Shown: piece by piece, positions 17,888 to 26,072 of the stretch
Numbering within the stretch: the stretch's first letter is position 1
Layout: each line of letters starts with the position of its first letter
Assembly: GCF_003634215.1 (NCBI RefSeq)
Contig: NZ_RBWX01000009.1
Location: forward strand, 248,001 to 312,000
DNA: 64,000 nt
Origin: Sphingosinicella microcystinivorans
GTDB taxonomy: Bacteria > Pseudomonadota > Alphaproteobacteria > Sphingomonadales > Sphingomonadaceae
Direction: 5' to 3'
Notes under the pieces: generated by a model
Databases searched by the model: none
Seen by the model: the letters and a program-made list of their open reading frames with translations, nothing else
Told to the model about the DNA's origin: nothing
Translations under genes and position numbers: made by a program

Positions 17888-18795
17888 AGCAAGATGTCCC
17901 GCCGACGGGCCACGACTTCGTCGATCCACTGCGAAAAGGCGGCGATGCGCGCAAACCGGCGCATGTCGCGGTGCATCACCAGCCAGAAGCTGCGCCGCAA
18001 CGTAACATCGTCCGCAAGCACCGCCACGACGCGTGCATCTCCTGCCGCCATGAACCGCGGCAGCACCCCGATGCCGCCGCCGCCCGCGACCATTTCGTGC
18101 TGCGCGTTGATGCTGGTGCTGCGAATGGCGGGTTCAAGGCCGGGAAGCACCTCCCCCAGATAATCGAGTTCGGGCGTGAAAATGTGATCGGGCACATAGC
18201 CGACGATGCTGTGATCGAGGAGATCGGTGCGCGTGCCGGGCACCCCTGCGCTCTCAAGGTAGGCAGGGCTCGCATAAAGGCCGAGCCGATAATCGGTAAG
18301 CTTGCGCGCCACGAGCGGACCGTGCTGCGGGCGCGCGAGCATGATCGCGATATCCGCCTCGCGCCGCGACGGGCTCAGCAGGCCGCTCCCCGCAACGAGA
18401 TCGATGACGATGCGCGGGTGGCGGCGATGAAAATCCGGAAGCGCGCGGGCCACGATCCAGGTGCCGAAGCCTTCGACGACGCTCACCCGCACCATGCCGC
18501 CCGGACCCGCCTCGCCCGAAACCTCGCCGCCGAAGCGCAGCGCAGCCTGCTCCGCCGCCTCGGCATGCTCGACGAGCGCGCGGCCCCGCTCGGTCAATAC
18601 GTAGCCTGCAGGCCCCTGTTCGAAGAGTGTAGCATCAACGTCGCGTTCCAGCCGCGCAAGGCGCCGGCCGATTGTCGTCGCATCAACGCCGAGTTCACGC
18701 GCCGCCGCGTTCAGCCGCTGCGTACGCGCGACACACAGGAAAATGCGCAGGTCATCCCAGTTCACGAGGGTTCCATACTGCAAAATCGCAGTCAC
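17884..18795 (-). CDS. LysR-family transcriptional regulator
   Basis: A 303-residue regulator with an N-terminal winged helix-turn-helix (WDDLRIFLCVARTQRLNAAARELGVDATTIGRRLARLE) and a C-terminal effector domain. It diverges from mmsA and probably regulates that catabolic cluster, as LysR regulators usually act on the adjacent divergent gene. Two starts are possible: ATG at 18795, or GTG at 18765, which puts VNWDDLRIF at the N-terminus as in most LysR proteins and frees the palindrome at 18777-18792. I favour the GTG. The inducing ligand is unknown. Confidence 0.9.
   Translation of the reverse strand: MTAILQYGTLVNWDDLRIFLCVARTQRLNAAARELGVDATTIGRRLARLERDVDATLFEQGPAGYVLTERGRALVEHAEAAEQAALRFGGEVSGEAGPGGMVRVSVVEGFGTWIVARALPDFHRRHPRIVIDLVAGSGLLSPSRREADIAIMLARPQHGPLVARKLTDYRLGLYASPAYLESAGVPGTRTDLLDHSIVGYVPDHIFTPELDYLGEVLPGLEPAIRSTSINAQHEMVAGGGGIGVLPRFMAAGDARVVAVLADDVTLRRSFWLVMHRDMRRFARIAAFSQWIDEVVARRRDILL
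18777..18792. promoter_or_regulatory. Candidate LysR operator in the LysR-mmsA gap
   Basis: A perfect inverted repeat ACTGC-N6-GCAGT lies about 90 bases before the mmsA ATG and just before the preferred LysR GTG start. Its dyad structure with an AT-rich centre resembles a LysR-type recognition site, though the spacing is T-N10-A rather than the textbook T-N11-A. Inferred, not proven. Confidence 0.4.
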
Positions 18796-18883
18796 GTAAT
18801 GCGAATCTGGGGAATTGCCCGGCGGGAAACGAAAGCGGATAAGCGCGCCAACGCCACTTTCGGCCTATCCTTGGGGAACGAGC

Positions 18884-20395
18884 ATGTCCGGCACCTTGCG
18901 CGAAATCGACCTTTTCATCGGCGGCGAAACCGTCCGCAGCATCAGCGGCCGCTTCGGCGACGTGTTCAACCCCAACACCGGCAAGGTGCAGGCGCGCGTC
19001 CAGTTTGCGACCGACGCCGAGATCGCCCGCGCGGTCGAAAATGCGAAGGCCGCGCAGATCGGCTGGGCCGCGACCAATCCCCAGCGCCGTGCCCGCGTGA
19101 TGTTCGAATTCAAGCGCCTGCTCGAACGCGACATGGACAAGCTCGCCGAGCTTCTTTCGTCCGAACACGGCAAGGTGATCGCCGACTCAAAGGGCGACAT
19201 CCAGCGCGGGCTCGAGGTCATTGAGTTCGCATGCGGCATCCCGCACGCGCAGAAGGGCGAACACACGCAGGGTGCAGGCCCCGGCATCGACGTTTATTCG
19301 ATGCGTCAACCGCTCGGCGTCGTCGCGGGCATCACCCCGTTCAACTTCCCGGCGATGATCCCGATGTGGATGTTCGGCGTCGCAATCGCCTGTGGCAACG
19401 CCTTCATCCTGAAGCCGTCGGAGCGCGACCCTTCCGTGCCGATCGAGCTTGCGAAGCTGATGATGGAAGCAGGGCTTCCGGCGGGCGTGCTCAACGTCGT
19501 CCACGGCGACAAGAGCGCTGTGGATGCGATCCTCGACCACGCCGATATCCACGCCGTCAGCTTCGTCGGCTCGTCGGACATCGCGCACTATGTCTATCAG
19601 CGCGGCGCGGCGGCCGGTAAGCGCGTGCAGGCGATGGGCGGCGCCAAGAACCACGGCATCGTCATGCCGGACGCCGATCTCGATCAGGTGGTGAACGATC
19701 TCGCGGGCGCGGCCTTCGGTTCGGCCGGCGCACGCTGCATGGCGCTTCCCGTGGTCGTTCCGGTCGGCGACAAGACCGCCGCCAAACTGCGCGAAAAGCT
19801 GCTCCCGGCGATCGCGGCGCTGCGCGTCGGCGTCTCCACCGATGCAGAGGCGCACTACGGCCCGGTCGTCACCGCCGCGCACAAGGCGAAGATCGAAAAC
19901 TACATCCAGATGGGCGTCGATGAAGGCGCCGAGCTTGTCGTCGACGGCCGCGGGTTCAGCCTGCAGGGCCACGAGGACGGCTTCTTCGTCGGGCCGAGCC
20001 TGTTCGACCGCGTGAAGACGAACATGCGCACCTATCAGGAAGAGATCTTCGGCCCCGTGCTGCAGATGCTTCGCGCCGACAGCTTCGAAGAAGCGCTGCA
20101 GCTCCCCACGCAGCACCAGTACGGCAACGGCGTCGCCATCTTCACGCGCAACGGCCACGCCGCCCGTGAATTTGCCGCACGCGTCAACGTCGGCATGGTC
20201 GGCATCAACGTGCCGATCCCGGTGCCGGTCGCCTACCACACGTTCGGCGGCTGGAAGCGCTCGGCGTTCGGCGACACCAACCAGCACGGCATGGAAGGCG
20301 TGAAGTTCTGGACAAAGGTGAAAACCATCACCCAGCGCTGGCCCGACGGCTCCGCCGACGGCGGCAACGCCTTCGTCATCCCCACGATGGGTTGA
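18884..20395 (+). CDS. mmsA: CoA-acylating methylmalonate-semialdehyde dehydrogenase
   Basis: A 503-residue aldehyde dehydrogenase of the MmsA type, converting methylmalonate or malonate semialdehyde to propionyl- or acetyl-CoA in valine and thymine degradation. Recognised by LSSEHGKVIADSKGDIQRGLEVIE, QPLGVVAGITPFNFPAMIPMWMF, GAKNHGIVMPDAD and the catalytic cysteine C285 in GSAGARCMALPV. The start at 18884 has a GGGGAACG ribosome-binding site. Divergent from a LysR gene, followed by a hairpin terminator and then by rid and acyl-CoA dehydrogenase genes of the same pathway. Confidence 0.94.
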   Translation: MSGTLREIDLFIGGETVRSISGRFGDVFNPNTGKVQARVQFATDAEIARAVENAKAAQIGWAATNPQRRARVMFEFKRLLERDMDKLAELLSSEHGKVIADSKGDIQRGLEVIEFACGIPHAQKGEHTQGAGPGIDVYSMRQPLGVVAGITPFNFPAMIPMWMFGVAIACGNAFILKPSERDPSVPIELAKLMMEAGLPAGVLNVVHGDKSAVDAILDHADIHAVSFVGSSDIAHYVYQRGAAAGKRVQAMGGAKNHGIVMPDADLDQVVNDLAGAAFGSAGARCMALPVVVPVGDKTAAKLREKLLPAIAALRVGVSTDAEAHYGPVVTAAHKAKIENYIQMGVDEGAELVVDGRGFSLQGHEDGFFVGPSLFDRVKTNMRTYQEEIFGPVLQMLRADSFEEALQLPTQHQYGNGVAIFTRNGHAAREFAARVNVGMVGINVPIPVPVAYHTFGGWKRSAFGDTNQHGMEGVKFWTKVKTITQRWPDGSADGGNAFVIPTMG

Positions 20396-20402
20396 TCTGC
20401 TC

Positions 20403-20433
20403 AAAGCCCTCTCCCCTCGGGAGAGGGCTTTTG
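20403..20433 (+). terminator. Rho-independent terminator after mmsA
   Basis: Stem AAAGCCCTCTC (20403-20413) pairs with GAGAGGGCTTT (20421-20431), extendable by two C-G pairs to a three-base loop, and ends in a short T run. It lies eight bases after the mmsA stop and separates mmsA from the rid-acyl-CoA dehydrogenase unit. Confidence 0.8.
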
Positions 20434-20554
20434 AATATGCGCAGTTCGCGGGGTTTTGCTTGTCCGTCCGTGCCCTCTCCACAAGGCCGCACGGGAGAGC
20501 TAACAAGCGCTGCATCCAACAGGCCCCACCCCGGCAAAGCGTAAGCGAGGATTC

Positions 20555-20950
20555 ATGACGACCCGTACCAAAGCCAGCTCAGGCTCTCCCTTCGAGGCCA
20601 CGATCGGCTTCTCCCGCGCCGTGCGTGTGGGCGACCGCATCCTCGTTTCAGGCACTGCCCCCGTCGAGCCCGACGGCAGTTCCACACCCGGCGGTGCCGA
20701 AGCCCAGACCGCACGCTGCCTTGCGATTATCGTCGCCGCAATCGAACAGCTCGGCGGCAGCGCGGCAGATGTCGTGCGGACGCGCATGTTCCTTACCGAT
20801 GCTGCGGATGCGGATGCCGTCGGCCGTGCGCACGGCGCCGTCTTCACAGATATCCGCCCCGCCTCGACGATGGTCGTTGTCGCGGCCTTGCTGCGTCCGG
20901 AATGGAAGGTGGAAATCGAGGCCGAGGCCATTGTAGGAACTGCCGCATGA
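20555..20950 (+). CDS. Rid (YjgF/YER057c/UK114) family protein lacking the deaminase arginine
   Basis: A 131-residue Rid-fold protein. RidA members hydrolyse reactive enamine/imine intermediates and need an arginine in the motif RPARS; here the equivalent is RPASTMVVVA (residues 101-110), with serine in place of the arginine. It is therefore probably one of the non-RidA subfamilies with a different, unassigned activity. Other family segments are VGDRILVSGTAPVEPDG and DVVRTRMFLTD. Its stop overlaps the acyl-CoA dehydrogenase start (ATGA), so the two are translationally coupled. Confidence 0.85.
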   Translation: MTTRTKASSGSPFEATIGFSRAVRVGDRILVSGTAPVEPDGSSTPGGAEAQTARCLAIIVAAIEQLGGSAADVVRTRMFLTDAADADAVGRAHGAVFTDIRPASTMVVVAALLRPEWKVEIEAEAIVGTAA

Positions 20951-22095
20951 CCCAGTTCGACCTGACCGACGACCAGCGCGCGATCCAGGAAATGGCGCAG
21001 CGCTTCACCGCCGACGCCATCACGCCTTTCGCAGCGAAGTGGGATGAAGACCACGTCTTCCCGCGCGATACGATCAAGTCCGCCGCCGAGCTTGGCTTCG
21101 CAGCGATCTACGTATCGGAAGCCTCGGGCGGCATCGGGCTCGGACGGCTCGAATCGGCGCTCATCATGGAAGCGATGGCCTACGGCTGCCCGGCCGTCTC
21201 CGCGTTCATCTCGATCCACAACATGGCCTCTTGGATGATCGACAGCTTCGGTTCCGAGACCGTGAAGTCCAAGTACCTGCCGAGTCTTGTCACGATGGAC
21301 CGGATTGCGAGCTACTGCCTCACCGAACCGGGTTCGGGGTCGGACGCCGCAGCGCTGAAGACCAAGGCCGTGCGCGACGGTGACCATTATGTTGTTACCG
21401 GCTCGAAAGCGTTCATCTCGGGTGCGGGACAGAACGAAGTTTACGTCACCATGGTGCGCACCGGCGGTGACGGCCCCAAGGGCATCTCGTGCCTTGTCAT
21501 CGAGAAGGATATGCCCGGCGTCAGCTTCGGCGCCAACGAGCGCAAGATGGGCTGGCGTGCGCAGCCCACAGCGCAGGTCAATTTCGACGGCGTGCGCGTT
21601 CCGGTCGAAAACCTCGTCGGCGCCGAGGGCGACGGATTCAAGATCGCGATGGCCGGCCTGGACGGTGGCCGCCTCAACATCGGTGCTTGCAGCCTGGGTG
21701 GCGCGCAGCGCGCGATCGACGAGGCGCTCGCCTACACGCGCCAGCGCAGCCAGTTCGGCAAGGCGATTGCCGATTTCCAGAACACGCAGTTCCGCCTCGC
21801 CGACATGGAGACGGAGCTTCAGGCTGCGCGCATCCTGCTCTACGCCGCCGCAGCGAAGGTAACGGCGAAATCGCCCGACAAGACCAAGTTCTCGGCAATG
21901 GCGAAGCGCTTCGCTACCGATACCGGCATGGCGGTCGTCGACCGCGCGCTGCAGATGTTTGGCGGCTACGGCTACCTGCAGGATTATCCGGTCGAAAAGC
22001 TCTACCGCGACCTTCGCGTGCACCAGATCCTTGAAGGCACGAACGAAATCATGCGCGTCGTCATCGCGCGTGAGTTGATGCGGGCCGCCAACTGA
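20947..22095 (+). CDS. Acyl-CoA dehydrogenase, probably isobutyryl-CoA dehydrogenase
   Basis: A 382-residue FAD-dependent acyl-CoA dehydrogenase. CLTEPGSGSDAAALKT and the C-terminal QMFGGYGYLQDYPVEKLYRDLRVHQILEGTNEIMR with catalytic glutamate E363 are classic family blocks. Location downstream of mmsA and the ACAD8-like opening FDLTDDQRAIQEMAQRF point to isobutyryl-CoA oxidation in valine catabolism; 2-methylbutyryl- or short-chain acyl-CoA are alternatives. Overlaps the Rid gene by four bases and the DUF423 gene by one. Confidence 0.9.
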   Translation: MTQFDLTDDQRAIQEMAQRFTADAITPFAAKWDEDHVFPRDTIKSAAELGFAAIYVSEASGGIGLGRLESALIMEAMAYGCPAVSAFISIHNMASWMIDSFGSETVKSKYLPSLVTMDRIASYCLTEPGSGSDAAALKTKAVRDGDHYVVTGSKAFISGAGQNEVYVTMVRTGGDGPKGISCLVIEKDMPGVSFGANERKMGWRAQPTAQVNFDGVRVPVENLVGAEGDGFKIAMAGLDGGRLNIGACSLGGAQRAIDEALAYTRQRSQFGKAIADFQNTQFRLADMETELQAARILLYAAAAKVTAKSPDKTKFSAMAKRFATDTGMAVVDRALQMFGGYGYLQDYPVEKLYRDLRVHQILEGTNEIMRVVIARELMRAAN

Positions 22096-22427
22096 TGGCG
22101 CCGCTCGCCGCGCTCGCTGCCCTCAATGGCCTTCTTGCCGTTGCGGTCGGCGCGTTCGGCGCGCACGCGATGACAGACCCTCAGGCGAAGACCTGGGTCA
22201 CGACGGGCGCCGTTTATGGCCTCGCCCATGCCGCGGCGGCGCTTGCCGTGATGACGCGCGCGCCTGCGGCGGCATGGAGCATGGCGCTCGGCGCGCTCGT
22301 CTTTTCGGGTACGCTCTATCTGATGGCCCTCGGCCTGCCGCGCTGGCTCGGCGCGGTGACACCGATCGGCGGTGTATTGATGATCGCTGGCTGGGCACTG
22401 CTGATTTGGCACGCGCTTCGCGCCTGA
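22095..22427 (+). CDS. DUF423 (YgdD-like) small membrane protein
   Basis: A 110-residue protein of four hydrophobic helices. The opening LAALNGLLAVAVGAFGAHAM and the following W-x-T-x-x-x-Y-x-L-x-H-A-x-A are diagnostic of DUF423. Function is unknown in any organism I can name. Its ATG overlaps the acyl-CoA dehydrogenase stop by one base (TGATG), so it is co-translated with the catabolic genes, though it may simply be a passenger. Confidence 0.85.
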   Translation: MAPLAALAALNGLLAVAVGAFGAHAMTDPQAKTWVTTGAVYGLAHAAAALAVMTRAPAAAWSMALGALVFSGTLYLMALGLPRWLGAVTPIGGVLMIAGWALLIWHALRA

Positions 22428-22494
22428 CACGCGAAATCGCTAGCGGCGTTGATCGACCTTACACGCTAATGTGATCCCGAAAGGGAGACACACC

Positions 22495-23520
22495 ATGACG
22501 ATTTCGCAGCAATGGACCCTCGCCAGCCGCCCGCAAGGGGCGCCCACGGCGGAGAACTTCAAGTGGGTCGAGGCTGAGGTTCCACCGCCCGGCGAAGGCC
22601 AGGTGCTCGCCCGCACGCTGTGGATGTCGCTCGATCCCTACATGCGCGGCCGCATGTCGGAGGGCGCTTCCTACGCCGCGCCCGTTGCGATTGGCGGCGT
22701 CATGGAAGGTGAAACCGTCGGCGAAGTCATCGAGTCCCGCGACAGCCGCTTCAAACCGGGCGACATCGTTGCGGGGCGCTCCGGCTGGCAATCGCACTGG
22801 GTTCTCCCCGCCGCAGAACTGCGCGGACTTCCCAAAGGTCCGTTCCCGCTTTCCTACCACCTCGGTATGCTCGGAATGCCGGGCCTAACCGCCTACACGG
22901 GTCTTATGCGGATCGGTCAGCCGAAAGCCGGCGAAACCGTCTGCGTCGCAGCCGCCTCGGGCGCAGTCGGATCGGTCGTCGGGCAGATAGCGCAGCGTCT
23001 CGGTTGTCGCACTGTCGGGATCGCCGGCGGCAAGGCAAAGTGCGATTTCGTCGTGAACGAACTCGGCTTCGACACCTGCCTCGATCACCACGACGCAAAC
23101 CTCGGCGCTGCACTCAAGGAAGCCGCCCCTAAGGGCATCGATATCTATTTCGAAAACGTCGGCGGCAAGGTCTGGGAAACCGTGCTCCCCCGCCTCAACG
23201 ACTTCGCGCGCGTCCCCGTCTGCGGCCTCATCGCGGGCTATAACGCCACGAGCCGCGAGGAGCTTTCGGGTAGCTTCCTGATGGCCGAGTTGATGCGTGC
23301 GGTGCTGGTGAAGCGTCTCCACCTCGAAGGCTTTATCGTCAGCGACTACTGGGCCGAGACGATGCCGAAGTTCGCCGCCGACATGACGCGCTGGCAGGGC
23401 GAGAAGCCCTTCGTCTACCGCGAGGACGTGACCGAAGGGCTGGAGAACGCGCCCAAGGCGTTTATCGGGCTCCTCGAGGGCAAGAACTTCGGCAAGGCGG
23501 TGGTGAAGGTCGCCGACTAG
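22495..23520 (+). CDS. NADP-dependent MDR oxidoreductase (2-alkenal/curcumin reductase type)
   Basis: A 341-residue zinc-independent medium-chain dehydrogenase/reductase. It has the N-terminal WMSLDPYMRGRMSE block, YHLGMLGMPGLTAYTGL, and the nucleotide-binding AAASGAVGSVVGQIA near residue 153, all typical of the group that reduces double bonds of alkenals, enones and prostaglandins with NADPH. The start at 22495 has an AAGGGAGA ribosome-binding site. Precise substrate cannot be inferred; a detoxification role is likely. Convergent four-base overlap with the TRIC-like gene. Confidence 0.88.
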   Translation: MTISQQWTLASRPQGAPTAENFKWVEAEVPPPGEGQVLARTLWMSLDPYMRGRMSEGASYAAPVAIGGVMEGETVGEVIESRDSRFKPGDIVAGRSGWQSHWVLPAAELRGLPKGPFPLSYHLGMLGMPGLTAYTGLMRIGQPKAGETVCVAAASGAVGSVVGQIAQRLGCRTVGIAGGKAKCDFVVNELGFDTCLDHHDANLGAALKEAAPKGIDIYFENVGGKVWETVLPRLNDFARVPVCGLIAGYNATSREELSGSFLMAELMRAVLVKRLHLEGFIVSDYWAETMPKFAADMTRWQGEKPFVYREDVTEGLENAPKAFIGLLEGKNFGKAVVKVAD

Positions 23521-24158
23521 TCGCTACCCGGCGCACGCGGGGCCGTGAGGCCGAAGCGGACGCTCACCATGCGCAGCGCGAAGGTTCCGAGAGCCCCCGC
23601 GATACCTACAAGCGTCGACGGCAGGTTGAGCGCGTCGCCCGCGACAACAATCGTCGCGCCGAGCATCGCCGCGAGTGCGTAGAGTTCGCCTACTTTGAGC
23701 ACGCGCGGCACCTCGGCAAGGAGCACGTCGCGGAGCGCGCCGCCACCGACCGCCGTCAGCACGCCGAGCAGCACCGCGGGTAGCGGGTCGATACCATAGG
23801 TAAGCGCCTTGCGCGCGCCGGCGACGGCGAAGAAGCCCAGCGCCATCGCATCGAACAGCATCACCGGCTGGCTCGCCCGCTCGATCACCCGATGCCCGAA
23901 AAAAACGACGGCACCAGCGGCGAGCGCGGAGGGCAGATAGAGCGTGTTCGCAAGCGCCGCGACGGGAGTCGCGCCGATCAGCACATCGCGCGCCATGCCG
24001 CCCGCAAGCCCTGTGACAATCGCCAGCACGAACACGCCGAAGACATCGAGTTTGTGCCGAACCGCGAGCAGTGCACCACCGAGCGCCGAGACGAATATCC
24101 CCGCAAGGTCGGCCCAGAGTACGACAGGTCCGAGCACGACGGGGGGAAGTTCGTTCAT
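23517..24158 (-). CDS. TRIC-like (UPF0126/YicG) channel protein
   Basis: A 213-residue membrane protein with seven hydrophobic segments and two copies of the UPF0126 repeat, visible as VTGLAGGMARDVLIG (residues 49-63) and LTAVGGGALRDVLLAEVP near residue 135. Bacterial homologues of trimeric intracellular cation channels share this glycine-rich GG-x-x-RD kink in each repeat. The charge-carrying ion in vivo is unknown. Overlaps the upstream YdjM-like gene by four bases, so the two form an operon. Confidence 0.88.
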   Translation of the reverse strand: MNELPPVVLGPVVLWADLAGIFVSALGGALLAVRHKLDVFGVFVLAIVTGLAGGMARDVLIGATPVAALANTLYLPSALAAGAVVFFGHRVIERASQPVMLFDAMALGFFAVAGARKALTYGIDPLPAVLLGVLTAVGGGALRDVLLAEVPRVLKVGELYALAAMLGATIVVAGDALNLPSTLVGIAGALGTFALRMVSVRFGLTAPRAPGSD

Positions 24159-25093
24159 TGCGGCTGTTCCTGCACGGTCGCCTCGACGCGGAAAATAGCC
24201 GGTCCCCGGCTCTCGACGAAACGTGCATCGTGGAGCACGACGCGGGCTGCACCATTTCCCCGGGTCACCTCGGCGTACGGCAGACGCGACCAGTAGAGGA
24301 AATCGGCGACCTCCTTGCTTTGCGCGGCAGCAGCGGGGATGGCCGGATCGTCCATGTGCGTCGGGAAGGGTGCGGCCACCGAGAGCTGGGGCGGAAGCAG
24401 GCTTGCCTCGCCGTAGCCATAGCGGCCGCCCACGTCGTAGATCATCTGGCGCCGGAAGGGGTTGACCGGCGGCGTGTTCGCCACGACCTGTCGCGGCTTT
24501 CCATAGCCTGCAGCGTCAACGGCTTCGGCCGTTTTCACCTCGGCAATGTGACTGCCATAGCCCATCAGACCGATGTACGCTGCCACAACCGCGAGAGCGC
24601 CGCGCGCCGGGCCTTCGCGTTTCCTGCGGCGGGCGAGGAACACGCCGAGTCCGAGCGCGAGCCACACCCACACGTCGATGATGAACAGCGTGTCGCCGTA
24701 GAACCAGCGCTCGGAAAGCGGCATCAGCAGGCGAATGCCGTAGACGTTCAGGAAATCGAGTGCCGGGTGCGAGAGCACGCCGATCGCCGAGAGCGCCAAG
24801 AGCCAGCCGAGATGCACCGGAGGACGGCTTTCCGGCCGGGTTCCACGCCGCGTTTGCCAACGATCGAACGCCTGCATCGCAAGGGCAAGGCCGGGAATCA
24901 TGATCGCCCATGCCAGTGGCCCGTGGGTAATGCCGCGCCGGAACGCGAGGTTCTCGCCAAAGGCGAGGCCGATCACATCGATGTCGGGCAGGTTGGCCGC
25001 GATGATGAGCGTGGCGACACCGAGCCCCGTTTTGCGCTTCAGGCCCGCTTCACCGAGCGCCCATCCGGCGAGCGAGTGCGTGAGATTATCCAT
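24155..25093 (-). CDS. YdjM/DUF457-type membrane-bound metal-dependent hydrolase
   Basis: A 312-residue membrane protein opening with MDNLTHSLAGWALGEAGL, the conserved N-terminus of this family, followed by ANLPDIDVIG and GITHGPLAWA whose histidines and aspartates form the putative metal site, then LSHPALDFLN. Five or so hydrophobic helices occur in the first 210 residues and a soluble domain follows. Substrate is unknown; relatives are often annotated as inner-membrane hydrolases. Coupled to the TRIC-like gene by a four-base overlap. Confidence 0.85.
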   Translation of the reverse strand: MDNLTHSLAGWALGEAGLKRKTGLGVATLIIAANLPDIDVIGLAFGENLAFRRGITHGPLAWAIMIPGLALAMQAFDRWQTRRGTRPESRPPVHLGWLLALSAIGVLSHPALDFLNVYGIRLLMPLSERWFYGDTLFIIDVWVWLALGLGVFLARRRKREGPARGALAVVAAYIGLMGYGSHIAEVKTAEAVDAAGYGKPRQVVANTPPVNPFRRQMIYDVGGRYGYGEASLLPPQLSVAAPFPTHMDDPAIPAAAAQSKEVADFLYWSRLPYAEVTRGNGAARVVLHDARFVESRGPAIFRVEATVQEQPQ

Positions 25094-25141
25094 TGAGCGC
25101 GTACCTTATGGGGCGGTGCGCCCGCGTTCAACGGCGCTCAA

Positions 25142-25918
25142 TCAGTTGCGGAACGAGGTGTCGATCCGGTCCAGCTTCCGCAGCAAGGCCGGCCATGCCA
25201 GCTTGCGGATCACCATCCCCATCCCCTCCCCGCTCGACTGGTCCTTCACCTTTTCGGGCGTGCCCTGCGGCGGCGTGTTGAGGTTCTCTCGCCCAGCGGA
25301 GAGCATGTGGACCTGCGCTTCGCAGGCCCGCTCCAGGAAGTACATGCGCAGGAATGCATCCGCCACCGTGTCGCCAACGGTGAGCGTGCCGTGGTTGCGC
25401 AGGATCATCGCGTTTTTCGTGCCAATGTCCGCGACCAGCCGCTCGCGCTCGTCGAGGTCGGTCGCGATGCCTTCATAGTCGTGGTAGGCGACATCGTGCT
25501 GGGCGATCATCGCTGTCTGCGTGTGCGGCAGCAGGCCGAAATCCATCGCGGACACGGCCTGACCATAAGGCGTGTGCAGGTGGATGACGGCCTTCGCATC
25601 CTCGCGCGCCATGTGAATCGCCGAGTGGATCGTGAAACCCGCCGGGTTCGTGACATAGGGCGTATTGCCGATGGCATTGCCGTTGACGTCGATCTTCACG
25701 AGGCTCGACGCCGTGATCTCTTCGAACATCAGGTTGTAGGGATTGATGAGGAAGTGGTGCTCCGGCCCCGGCACGCGCACCGAGAGGTGCGTGAAGATGA
25801 GGTCGTCCCACCCATAGAGCGCGACGAGGCGATAGGCCGCCGCGAGATCGACGCGGGCGTTCCATTCTTCGTCTGAAACCTCGGACTGCACAGACGGCAT
25901 CTGGATCGCTGTAGCCAT
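25142..25918 (-). CDS. Class II aldolase/adducin family protein
   Basis: A 258-residue protein of the zinc-dependent class II aldolase fold (fuculose-1-phosphate aldolase, ribulose-5-phosphate 4-epimerase, adducin head). Zinc ligands are visible as H113 and H115 (VIHLHTPYG) and H176 (LRNHGTL). The usual acidic catalytic residue before KID is not obvious. Of the adducin-like branch common in proteobacteria, whose substrate is generally unassigned. It precedes the YdjM-like gene by 48 bases on the same strand and diverges from the phoD gene. Confidence 0.87.
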   Translation of the reverse strand: MATAIQMPSVQSEVSDEEWNARVDLAAAYRLVALYGWDDLIFTHLSVRVPGPEHHFLINPYNLMFEEITASSLVKIDVNGNAIGNTPYVTNPAGFTIHSAIHMAREDAKAVIHLHTPYGQAVSAMDFGLLPHTQTAMIAQHDVAYHDYEGIATDLDERERLVADIGTKNAMILRNHGTLTVGDTVADAFLRMYFLERACEAQVHMLSAGRENLNTPPQGTPEKVKDQSSGEGMGMVIRKLAWPALLRKLDRIDTSFRN

Positions 25919-26072
25919 CGTTGTCTCCCCGGCATTGGTGTTCAGCCTTTCCCAGAGTGTGCCCCACGGGACGCCAGATGCAAAGCTGGCAGGTTTCGGG
26001 GTTTGGAGCGCGTGATCTGAGTGTCACATTTCCAGCCTAACAGGCTGCCGAACGCTACCCGGAAAGGCCCCC

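Noticed and set aside
26020-26050. Possible Pho box before the PhoD-like gene
   Set aside because: Only one weak TGTCAC half-site is visible; the second half-site at the correct spacing is missing.
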